Both the position numbers and the translations under genes were made by a program. Below the pieces are notes generated by a model, which worked only from the letters and a program-made list of their open reading frames with translations, was not told the origin of the DNA and ran no database searches. Shown one piece after another: positions 31,090 to 41,700 of a DNA stretch of 45,190 nucleotides; position 1 is the stretch's first letter; every line of letters starts with the position of its first letter. Source of the DNA: Phoronis australis (Eukaryota > Phoronida > Phoronidae); contig NMRA01000075.1 of NCBI GenBank assembly GCA_002633005.1, positions 762,112 through 807,301 of the forward strand, read 5' to 3'.

Positions 31090-31257
31090 TAGTGAAGATG
31101 TGGCACTGTTAGATGAGGTGTGTGAGTACGTTACTCCCAGAGTAGGCGTGGTTTGAGTTGCTCCGGAAGTGCCTTATGGGCGACCATATCGGATAGCAGT
31201 TGTTCACAATTTTTTAAAATCATGGTATCGTACTAAGCGGCTGTCAGGAGTGCCTGT
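31090..31257 (-). repeat. Right arm of the long imperfect inverted repeat
   Basis: Inverted partner of 30622-30780, separated by about 310 bases. Its outer edge is only about 44 bases from the donor of CNB exon 2, so a transcript hairpin would form right next to that splice site. Confidence 0.8.
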
Positions 31258-31300
31258 GCTGTACACGACGAAATGAATCAGACACGCGGGTGTTATATAC

Positions 31301-31466
31301 CTCTGCCCGACAGGATGTAATAGAATCTGTCCGGAGCCCGACCCTGGCAGCCAATAACTCGCCCGTCGTCATACTTCTCGTAAGCTACCCGTCTGGCTAG
31401 CTCAGACTCCATTTCGGCTGGGAACAGAGACTTGAACGCCTTTGCAGCCCGGAGCATCCATCGTAT
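31301..31466 (-). CDS. CNB gene exon 2: start of first CNB fold
   Basis: The acceptor is CCTACATGTAG and the donor is AGAG|GTATAT. The exon has 55 codons, starting in phase 0 and leaving one base. The peptide runs from KAFKSLFPAEMESELARRV through YEKYDDGRVIGCQG to FYYILSG. This is the classic opening of a CNB module: a helix, then the first beta strands with Gly-Arg-Val, Gln-Gly, and a Tyr/Phe-rich strand ending in Ser-Gly. The acceptor AG lies inside a TACATGTA palindrome. This is one of the safest exons in the gene. Confidence 0.85.
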
Positions 31467-33597
31467 CTACATGTAGGCGGACAAAATAATGTAGAGCACA
31501 ATACTTATTCTAATTTTACTAGATATCGTTTTCACAACATTATTCTCTTGCACAGTCTCATTACATAAGGTGATTCTGCCGAAACAAGCCCCAAACCTTT
31601 TACTTCCATTTTTTCCAATAGAGGAAGGAACTTCTGAAGACAGTCATTTTATTTATCCCATACACGTCACAGGAGCACCCAGCCTAAAAATGGGAGGCTC
31701 GAATTTGTGAGAGACCTTTTTACTAAGATTCATGGGACACGCTCAGAAATATGAGCGGTTGTTCTTGCCTTTTTAGTGGAGTTTTGGCTCGTTTTCGACT
31801 TTTTTCGGTGTTTTTGTTTCTGCGAGGCGGACCCTTTTGCCCACTTTGCCAAATGTTCGAGACCCCCGAGCCTCCCCTGGGTGCGCGCATGCACGTTGAA
31901 TAAGTTGAGCGCAATATGACCATGTTGTAATTGTTTTCCGTATTGCACTCTCGGAACCAATAAGTGTTATGGTAATAACAGTGTGTAGAAACAATGCTGG
32001 TTTACGAAGTCCTCATCACTTCCATTATTTTCGTTGTCCAGCCTATTTTCACTTGTTGGAAGTTCACGAATTTCATTCAAAACTTGCTCAATCCTTTTGT
32101 TTTGTGTCATTCACAAAACTGTCGACACGGCAAGTCGCAGGCAGATTATGTTCCAAATAATACGAATGTTCATGTAAACTTGCCCAATATTGATCAATGC
32201 GAAGTGGGAGGGTACAAAACTTTAGCTGCTCAGGTGTCGGTTCAGTTTGCGCGTAAACTGACTGGCATCGGAGCATATGTACTCACTGACCACAACGTCT
32301 TATTGGTCAACCAGAAATGGTGCGGTACTTGGTGTGCTTAGGGATTACTTTTCAAGTCAACTCTGATCCGCGTAATTTTACTTGGATAAGTCCGCGAAAT
32401 GACACTTCACAAGGTGACGTACGTATAGGCGCGTTCCATACGATCTTATCTCAACGCATGCTACACCTAGTTCAAGTACGTGCAACGTTTCGGAACGCTA
32501 GCTAATAGGAAAAAATACTAGGGGTCCTGTTTTGGGGAAAATCGCCATGTATAGTTTCATGTATCACGACGAAATGAGATACTGTCCATGCTCATTCGAT
32601 ACAACGTTCGTTAATCTCCGTATGACGTTATCATGTACATTACTACATGCGATAAAGTCGATATGTGAAAGGAATTCTTTGCAAAAATCACGAACCCTCG
32701 TCTTTTTTAACAGAGCTTTAAGGCACTAGAAATATTTATCCATGCAGAGGTATAGTGTAAATGTTTAAGATTATGTTTCCTAGCACTAACTTTACTGCAC
32801 AGGCTAGATTTAAATGACAAAGCGGCAATTTCTTATTGTTTAAGATCAACAATCTTGTCTTCTCTTAATTGGCTGGACTTCTCTCAATTCCCAGAGTATT
32901 TACTCTCAGTGCACCTTGCTTGTCGCCCAAGCGAGAGGTTGCGTATGTATGCACTGAACAACAAGCTGTTCGTATTTTAAATGCATGAGCTAATATGAAC
33001 ATTCATGACATGTATTAACTGTGCCATCTGAAAAAAGTCAAGTTCTGGAAGCTGCAAACACGGTTCGTGAGATTTGACTGAGTTACATGTACTCGATGAA
33101 ATGAAATGTCTCCAAGCATGTTGCATCGTGACGGTATTTTTTGTTTACTGATCATTTTGTCAGTACGCACGTTCGGCTGCATGTCGCATTTTTTCCGATT
33201 GATAGGAAATTCACACACACACACCGTGTGTCTCGTTTACATCTCGAGGTCTACTCTTGGGGGACGAATTGGGATCAATAGTAGTTCTGCGGTGGTTATT
33301 TCTCAAATTTTCTTTTCACCGAGCTCTAGCTGTGCGGTCCATCCATGTAGTCCAGTGAAAATCGATATGTAGAACTGGAAGGCGCTCGTCAAGATCTAAC
33401 TGGTGTCTCTCACCCGTTTCTCGCTGCGACCTACCGTATGTGAAACTACTCACAATATAACAGCCAACAAGTTACCTTTTTAATTTGAGACGGAGTGCGG
33501 AACCGTGGTTGTGTTGTGAGGCAAAGTAAGAGTTCTGCTCCCAGCTTAAAAAGAAAGGATTACACATACGTGTTCATTGTCAATTCAAGAAGACACC

Positions 33598-33678
33598 TGT
33601 TGTACATGTATATTATACCCCAGCTGTTGTACATGTATATTATAACCCAGCTGTTGTACATGTATATTACACCCCAGC
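33598..33678 (+). repeat. 27-bp minisatellite, three copies
   Basis: TTGTACATGTATATTATACC followed by CCAGCTG, repeated with a period of 27 bases (starts 33600, 33627, 33654). The array sits between two copies of CCCAGCTTAAAAAGA, so a larger unit has also been duplicated. Every copy carries a TACATGTA. Confidence 0.9.
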
Positions 33679-35186
33679 TTAAAAAGACACGGCTTTTACA
33701 TGTACATGTATATCAAATACCAGCTAAAGTTATGTGGGACTCTATAAAAATGTGCAAATGAGGCCGCCTTAGGAATACTATATCTCAGAAACTTTGCTTT
33801 TACCCTGTTCTCAAAAACGTTGTTACAGTAGGAATTGTTTATAAAATGTACCTCTTTTGTAAGAGTGCCTATCAAAAATAGAACTTTTACGATTTTCATG
33901 AAAATCATTAAAGTTGCATAAAACGAAATGATATTTCAGAAAACTATAGCCGCGTCTTAGATATCTCATCTTGATCATTTATATCAAATAAAATTTGATC
34001 ATGTTACTGATTCCGTTGTTTCGCTGTCAATGTACCTTCGAGTTTTGCTAAATCTTACTACAAGGACATGGTCATGTGACCCATAAATGGGACTGGCTCA
34101 AAACTTTCAGAAAATAATAATTATATACTTTGTTAACATGTATAATGTTCTACATATTTTGTTAAATGTAAAGAGTTGTCCACAACACCCTCCATTTATA
34201 CACGTACAGTATATTGACTCACAATTCGTTCTTGTACATGTAGTTCCCTGTAGAACTGGTTCATCGCATTTTATTCAACCTGACTTTAAAAATGCCTTCG
34301 ATAATGCACGTCATGTTATTGAAGTTGAACAATATTGAATTAATGGCGCCACATATACATGTACGTCGCAAAGACAATATTTTGAAATTACTTAAGCAGC
34401 TTGTCAGTCTATCACTTTATACTCACGCAGGATCTTCCCTCCGGCACGTTCTTACCACGAGCTGTAACGGAGCGCTTTGTTTTGGAACCTATTGGCGGCT
34501 TTAGAGACACTTCCTCTGTTTGGTACCTACAATGTGTTCGTATAATTCAAAGTTAGGATGAAAAAATGACTAAACCATTGAATTGAATAATGGAATAGCC
34601 ATTAAATATATTTTGTTCAGAATCGGATATTTTTAGAACACAGTAGTGAAGGGTCGCGAGCCAGTTCTCGTGTATTTTCGCCTAACGTAGACTGCTTCTT
34701 ATGCACTGGTGTAATGGGGCCCAACCAAAACTTGAAAAAACACAGGCCATTCCGACCTCTTTTTTATTGACCGCTTCTGTGGGGGGAGCAGGTCCACGGA
34801 CCCCCTCCCTCTAAATCCGCCAATGAAAGTACTGAACGCATTCCAGGTGGTAAATGAGTAGGGTGATTGACAGGATAAGCTTGGAAAGAACATATTTGAA
34901 TATGGCGGGTGTTCTAATACACTTGGTTTGAAGAGAAAATTTGTGATTCTTGATTAGAATATCTGTTATTGGCTACTCCCATGTTTGTCTGCAGATCTGG
35001 CTTTTGATATCATTCCAAGCTGGAAAAAATCTGGGCGTACGCCTTTAAAGTCGAGAGTATTAATTACTTGTTAATGGCCTCTTAAAACCTGCTGATGTAG
35101 TAACATCATTTCTTAAAGCAATCGGTCCATTTCACCAACATTTAACCTATTTACATGTACACTTGGAGGTGACAGGGGAGATATAT

Positions 35187-35290
35187 TGAAAAGTGGCATA
35201 CACCGTTCTATTGAGGCCCAGTACCATGGTTTTATGAGATATTGATCAGACAACTAGACAACAGGACAACCGCAGAAAACAACCTCTGGG
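35187..35290 (+). repeat. Dispersed repeat, copy A
   Basis: TTGAAAAGTGGCATACACCG, then TTCTATTGAGG, matches 35600-35640 in the same orientation with a few differences. It is followed near 35361 by TCAAGTTTCACACAAATCCG, a string typical of dispersed repeats in marine animal genomes. Confidence 0.6.
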
Positions 35291-35599
35291 GGTGCTGCAG
35301 TAGACAAAATGGTTCGGAAATAGTTTGTTGTCAGCGCGGTACAGTCACGTAGCTCTGTGTCAAGTTTCACACAAATCCGTAAACTGGTTTTCGTGAAACA
35401 GTCTTGCCCCAAAATAAGGCAGAGAATGTCATTAATTTCGAGACCAGACCTACTACTAGGGCGTGTACAATGGTCGAATTCGTCCGAAAATTAATGTCAA
35501 TTGACTAGTGTAAAGTCTCATTGGAAATGATTCGGAAGCGAGATTTCAACAAAAATATTGAAGAGCCCCGCCTCTCTGGCCTTGGTAGGCAGGGCACCT

Positions 35600-35715
35600 T
35601 GAAAAATGGCATGCACCGTTATAGTGACGCTCTACAGACTTGTGCTAAGTTTCAACAAGACCCGACCGGCGGGAGTAAGATATCGAGCGGGCAGCCGGAC
35701 GCCCGGGTAGGATGA
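35600..35715 (+). repeat. Dispersed repeat, copy B
   Basis: TTGAAAAATGGCATGCACCG begins the copy. It continues through AAGTTTCAACAAGACCCGAC to a GC-rich tail (GGGCAGCCGGACGCCCGGG). The product-like frame across it is fortuitous. Confidence 0.6.
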
Positions 35716-37385
35716 CAACAAAATCACATATATGCAAAATCATGTCAAGAAACCAAGCGTTACGTAGGTATCTATTAAATGGTGTGAATCAGAAGGTCGG
35801 GATACATTGAATTGCACAGACAAGGTAAAACAATACTTCCAACTCGCGCTTTCTGACTGAAGACCATAACACAATGGTTGGGACATCGTCGTCGTCTGCA
35901 GTCTTAGTTCTGAGCCTAAATCGTACATGCGTTTAGCACTCACCTTTTCCTGTTCTTGATAGATCTTATGACCAGGAGTACCACGCGGCCAGCAAACCGG
36001 AAGAAATCAATTGGCTGAAAAAGTGTTGGGAACAAATAATCTCTTTGCACCTACACGAGAGGGTCCGAACAACGTACGGAGGGTAGCTGCTACTGCTCCA
36101 ATTTGAAAGTTACAAGTCGATTTACCACGTGACTCAAGTTCCCACATTAGCACATAACGTTCACCTCTTTTAGAGACCTTGGGACTACGCAAATACCTAG
36201 CAGTGAAGGGTATCACGAGGGGGCAACATTTTTCATTTTGTGGCACCTGCCTCCCTCACCACCAACACACACACACAGAATGTGCACCCTGAATAACCGC
36301 AACGTAATAAATGTAATAAGTGCCAGCATTTATTTCTGTGTCATTTGTAATATACAACGGTGACCTAAAGTCGTGAATATAAGCATAATAAGCAGTTGAT
36401 TGTCATACTACCCAGTGCCCGTTTGCAACTGCTCATGTGATGTCATGGACATATATCAGCCTTCACAAATATACGTGTTTTGACAATCTAAATCCTTGTT
36501 TGTATCCGAAAGCAGAGTTTTATATCGCCGGCCATTTTGAATGAGGCCCTGAAGTCGTGAACGTTTCGTTTAGACGGAAATGCACGAAGTATGACCACAC
36601 AAGTCAACTACAGTGCTTACAGTTACTCTAGATGACATAAAATGCATTGCATTGTTTATTAATTCAGTTTCAATTGAAATAATTTTTTACTAAAGTTTTG
36701 CACCCACCTTTGATGTGCACATACGTTTTCAATGACTGGGTTGTTCACGTAAAACGCTAAGAACCCAGCACCAATTATCGCTCTGTATTTTATTGTTTTG
36801 GCCTTACAAAACTTGATAGACCCTGGGACATTTTGATGATACATTGTTCTACCCCTGGAGCGCGTGTTTGAGTAAATCTGAACGATAAATATTTTCGAAA
36901 ATATATCCCAAAAATGCCCAAAAAGTGAATTAGTGAAATATGCTGTTTTTTAAGATACATTTGAAAAAAAGAAGTCACTCACTCACTGTTTGTTATCATA
37001 TTGTGAATACGAAAACGTCCGGGTATTCGTTTGACGTTCGTAAGCAGACGAACGCTGTAAACGTCAACGCCAGATGTCGCAGGACCGCGCAGATCGTTCA
37101 CAACTTTAGGGCACTCACGACTTTAGGACCACTGACGGTACTTACAGTTTTTATAGGAAGCCAAGGGGAGCAGGACTCCCTAACACCTAATAAATCCGCT
37201 ACTGATCACTCGAGGTAATCCGAATGACTACAGCATCACGAGAAGTACTGAGAAACCCGAATTACCGCCTACTGGATCTTTCCTGAAGTTCAGTTTGTGC
37301 ATAAAGGAATTCTTTGAATCAACAAACATAGCAGCGCTGGGGCTCATAGCATTTGTGCACGTGTTTTGTAGTCACAAGCACACAT

Positions 37386-37748
37386 GAGTGAACACGCGAC
37401 TGTAGACTGAATACGCGACTGTTAAGCGAACACAAGCTGTATAGCGAACACAGGGCTGTAAAGTGAACACCCGACTGCATAGTGAACACACGACTGCAGT
37501 GAACACGCGACTGCGTAGTGAACACGCGCCGGTAGAGGGAAAAAGCGACTGTTGAGTGAACACGCGACTGCGTAGTGAACACGCGCCGGTAGAGGGAACA
37601 AGCGACTGTTGAGTGAACACGCGACTGTGGAGTGAATACGCTAATGTTTAGCGAACACAGGGCTGTATAGCGTACACAGGACTGCATAGTGAATACATAG
37701 GGTTAAGTGAACACATACATGTACACCTGTATAGTGAACACATGACTG
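37386..37748 (+). repeat. 19-bp minisatellite with a 57-bp higher-order unit
   Basis: GTGAACACGCGACTGCGTA and variants recur with a period of 19 bases for about 19 copies. In the centre, groups of three (57 bp) are duplicated almost exactly, and divergence rises towards both ends. The long antisense frame (RVFTTQSRVHSTVA-type repeats) is a by-product of the array. Confidence 0.95.
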
Positions 37749-38330
37749 CCAATGATGATGCAGATTCTACTAACAATGTTTGGACAAACCCTACAAAATG
37801 TCTTAACTAGTTGCTTTCACCGTGATACACTTTTATGATTTCTCATGCACATAACTGTAAGTGTCTGCCAAACAATACTGTGTTTATCTAAAAATTATTT
37901 GAATATCAAACAACTCACCCGCCAACTCTGTCGCCTGCGTGCTAAGTACTCATCGTTGGGAAGATCGGCGAGTTCCTTTAAAGTATAAAGATAATGGTCT
38001 GGCATCAACTGGACTGATCAGCACATATAATTTAAAAGGCCAGAATCGCACGTACAGGGGGCGCAGACCTCCGGTCGCGTCTAACTCCCCCTTATTCCGC
38101 CACCACCCAAGACTCAATACATTCACAGGCAGATCCACAACTCTTTGACTGTAGAACAATCTCGTTGTTCCAGTTGGTGTCGGGCGCCGCATTACATTCA
38201 AGAATGGGGAGACATCGTTAAGCCTTAATTCCACACCTACCCGGCTTTTCCTTAGTGACCAGAATCAAACATACACTTCCAATTTAAAAGCTGTAGATGA
38301 AGTCATATTTCTCAGTCGTTATATTGACAC

Positions 38331-38367
38331 GACGTTTCGGTCGCTCATTTGTGAGGCCATATTCTAG
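38331..38367 (-). ncRNA. Second hammerhead-like motif, degenerate
   Basis: On the minus strand AGAATATGGCCTCA, loop CAAA, TGAGCGACCGAAACG follows the pattern core-stem II-GAAAC. The CUGANGA core box is altered, so activity is doubtful. It resembles the motif at 5345 in its GAAACGT ending. Confidence 0.3.
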
Positions 38368-38396
38368 TGTTACAGCGCCGTTAAAACAACGAGCAC

Positions 38397-38474
38397 GGGT
38401 ATCTCAGTAACTCAGTGGTCTAGGTGAGAGTGACTGACAACCGAAAGCTCCCACTTTCAAACTCGCCGTCTACC
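38397..38474 (+). ncRNA. tRNA-like sequence, decayed (SINE head or pseudogene)
   Basis: An A-box-like AACTCAGTGGTCTAGG and a B-box-like CTTTCAAACTC lie at the spacing of a tRNA gene. The ends GGTA...TACC can pair. The B box departs from GGTTCGAATCC and several stems are broken, so it is not a working tRNA gene. Confidence 0.4.
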
Positions 38475-41175
38475 AAGAAAGACATGCTAAAACTGCCCAG
38501 CAAGAGAGTACCAGAAAATTTCAAAGATTCACAAAAAGAAATCCTGATTAAAATTCATATTTGATGCAATGTTGTCACGTAATTGATCTCGTTGTTTTGC
38601 AATGTACTTTTTGATAAATTTGACTAAAGACACCTGTAGCCTGACCCAATGAATGAGAATGTAAAATCTAATTCTAAATGTTTGTCACTTTCAGAAAATA
38701 TACACTTTTGCAAACATTCCTTTCAGGCACTTCACATTTGTAAAATATTAGCTGGCCGGCAACTATGGTCCATCCATTTTTTAGAATCTAGAGGGTTTTG
38801 CCAGCCACCATGCACGGATTTTTTTGCTGTGGTTGAAAGCGAATGGAGGTTTTTGTGTGCAAACCAACAATTTATGCATTTTCCTTGTTTTTTGAAGTAA
38901 CCTAGTGCACTTGCGATAGGCACAGAAAATGGAAATTCTGTTTGACATAAGTTTCATTGGACTTTTTGCAAGGTTTTTGACCAAATCCCTTGGTGTAGAG
39001 ATTGAAGTTTGCACACAAGCTAACTGAATAAAAAACATCTCAGAGGGATAATCTGAGACAGCGAAAATAGGTGAAGTGTTCCAAATGCCCCTCGGAGGTG
39101 ATCATTATTTGAGCATGTGCAAACTTCAATCAAATGGCTAATCATTCTTCAGTTCTAAAGTTATATGAGTTGCCGTGTGACGGAAGTCCACACATGCGAA
39201 AATTACGTTGACCACCAAGGGGACATTTGATGCTCCGAAAATATTCGAAGAGTTCTGGATGGGTACAGGTGTGGTTTTTTATCTTATAAGCTTGAGCTTC
39301 GTTTTTTAAAGTCACTGTTTACGCGACTATTTCAAAGGTTGCTAACTCGAAATGGCCGCAGTGCTAAGAACGTTTGATCGGGCGTTGTTTTAATTCCGGA
39401 ATGTCTCAAGTATCAGACAAACAGCTCTTAAGAGATCGTTAAAATGTTCCATGTTTCCTCTTCTATCAATAATTCGCGTCTCTCACTCGGTTATCGGGGT
39501 CTATTAACAAGAATTCAAATATAAAAGATAATCTCCTAAGTTATGTCAAATAAACCTTATAGCAGATGCAATCGGTCACTGTCTGTGCAAAATACGCGTA
39601 GGTTTATCTCAGAGGAACTTTGGTTGAAGTTCTGAAATAGGCAGAGTGGAAAGTGACATGAAAGAGGAGGCGAATTGCAATTCCAAGGAGTGGGTGTTAT
39701 TAAAGTTATTAAGGATGATGAAAGCTTACATCCATAATTGTAGAAACTCTGTTATATATTCTACAGATTGTCAATGCATTGTTCACTCCCCCTCCCGGAA
39801 AACAAAACGTTTTTATTTGAAATCCACTCCGCGGTTTTGCTCAAGATACTTTAGACCATCAAACCTCAATCGCTTGTTGGGGGGCCGTGGCTCTGTCTCG
39901 TTGTCTTCCTAAATAATGGTTTTGAGTCCCAACCTCTGAAGCCCCAAGTTGAACATGTTTTGTGAGTTGGGTTGGATCAAAGTTGAACAAGATATGAATG
40001 GTGGTTATTGTCCAAGGGGGAACTCCCCGGGAGAGGAGCAGCCGTCACATACTTGCGTACAAAATTTCACGAGAAAGGGTCACTTTTGGACCGGGACACG
40101 TTACGTGAGTAACGCGTTTACGGTATGATTTTGACCTTTCGGCGTGCCAAAACGAGGCACTGGATTCATATGATTTTTAAGGTAAGCGAGACTCTAGCGG
40201 TTGCTTTTCCGATAGGCAGATGATATAGAACTAGCAGAATATGACCAACTTATCTACTTCAACAGGCGGAAACATCTATTCGTTAGTTATTTCAGGTTGG
40301 AAAAAAATCATCTAGTGCACTATGCTGTTTAGGGTTCCCTCCAAGAGTTGGGTACTTTGTAAATGTGAAAGATTATGTAGTTCCAAAACAGGAAATGAGA
40401 AGCAATCGATATGTTCACCAGAGCCGTTCCCCGAGCGGTTCTCGAATTTTATCAAGAAATATATGCAATTTCATCATAGAGGTATCTACGTGTGGATTGA
40501 TGGTTATGTGATTAATGGAGCGCCCCAAATGTAACACACCTTCTTGGCGTGTTACTTATTCAACTGTATCTCTGGGATTATGAGACTTAAATTTCCACGA
40601 AAATCTGTACACATTGTACTTTCAATTTATCCACAGCGCAAAAAAATCATTACGATTTGGCAGTACGCATGCATCGCCAATTTCAAATTAGCAGCTAAAA
40701 CATTGCTGTGACAGGATGTTTCAGTCTGTAAACTTTGATAAATACTTATCAAGCTTAGATGACTAGCAAGGTCAGTACAAAGATGACCTCATGAAATGTT
40801 CCATTGAACGAATATCAAAATTCAGGAAAAACGGGAAAAGGATGGCAACAGTGAACTAATTACACACTCACTAATGTCACTTTTAATTAAACAATGTTGA
40901 AGTTTACTGTATAATAAATGTTTCACTGCATTATAGTCCCTCTTTATGTCTGTTTAAAGTGAAATTCCAATATGCAAGAAGAAATTGAGACATGATCTCC
41001 AACTACGCCAACAGAAGAGTAGTTCAAAAGCCTTCGATCACACATCAAAATGGGAGCATGAATAGCATGAACATTTAACAGTCATGATTAATTAAGTTTA
41101 AAATAATTCGTCACAGCCTACGTTAATCAAACATATACAAAGTATTACTAACTCCTGGGATTTGTGAATACTTAC

Positions 41176-41700
41176 CAGTACAACGTTCCTTTTCTCCTCA
41201 CTCATAGAGTCCAGTATGTTGTAAATCTTGTTCTGTGGTCTCAGCATTTCACGTACTTCCTGTAGCCGAGCCTGGATTGTATCCATTGGATCATTCTCTG
41301 GAAGAACAATTGTTGTTGTTTTTTTAATTTTCTCAAATTTCATGAATCTGTCCTTAATCTCTCGCGTCAGTATCCAGTTCTGTTGAGCGGTCTTTTCCGT
41401 CTCCTCTTTCGTCGGACGAGGTCCCCGTCGACTGAGATTCGCGATTTTTTCATGTTTGTCTTCGCTGTCAACTCTAGGGCCAATATAATCGAAATCGGAT
41501 CTAACCTTGGTTTCTAAAAGCCTCGGACTATTCCCTGCCAGTGGTAGACCTATTTTCCCGTTACCGGGAAATACAGACTCGTTGCATTTCAACTCCTCAT
41601 TTATTTCCTCTGGTACGGGCGTCAGACTGTTAGAGCCAAATCTCGAACCCAGAGCGGACAACTGCTCCCCATTGACTTGCAGGCTTGGCAGACGATGCAT
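41176..41700 (-). CDS. CNB gene exon 1
   Basis: The ATG at 41700 is the first in frame, with an in-frame TGA 14 codons upstream. The exon gives 175 codons and ends at a strong donor (CTG|GTAAGT) in phase 0. The first about 110 residues are polar and low in hydrophobics, probably disordered. The later part is helical (KDRFMKFEKIKK, then RLQEVREMLRP). The last residues, KIYNILDSMSEEKRNVVL, fit the helix that precedes the first CNB fold in CNBD2-type proteins. They read smoothly into exon 2 (IRWMLRAAKAF) with matching phase across a long intron. The join is inferred. Confidence 0.7.

Larger units (their letters stand above)
31467..41177 (-). other. Intron 1 of the CNB gene (about 9.7 kb)
   Basis: The interval between exons 1 and 2 contains no convincing exon. 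It holds the 19-bp and 27-bp minisatellites, the dispersed repeat pair at 35187 and 35600, a hammerhead-like motif and a tRNA-like sequence. The plus-strand frames at 31994-32341 and 39646-39912 lack splice or motif support. Coordinates are given in transcript order (right to left). Confidence 0.5.
24514..41700 (-). other. Gene locus: CNBD2-like protein with two CNB folds
   Basis: The exons at 41700, 31466, 29671, 29171, 28682, 27463, 27044, 26180, 25227 and 24648 share strand, compatible phases and a coherent protein plan. The plan is a disordered N-terminal region, first cyclic-nucleotide-binding fold, directly adjoining second fold, then an acidic tail. This matches the CNBD2 family, cytoplasmic proteins linked in mammals to male fertility. 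The first intron is about 9.7 kb and holds minisatellites, a tRNA-like sequence and a hammerhead-like motif. One exon of the second fold (between 26971 and 26180) is unresolved. Function here is inferred from family resemblance only. Confidence 0.75.

Noticed and set aside
31994-32341. Plus-strand frame of 115 codons
   Set aside because: No motif, no splice support and position inside intron 1 of the minus-strand CNB gene; chance is the simplest explanation.
37319-37687. Long minus-strand frame with repeated RVFTTQSRVHSTV-like peptides
   Set aside because: It is generated by the 19-bp minisatellite; the period and composition explain it fully and there is no sign of selection on codons.
37950-38234. 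Minus-strand frame of 94 codons
   Set aside because: No motif and an equally open plus-strand frame over the same bases; GC-richer composition alone explains the absence of stops.
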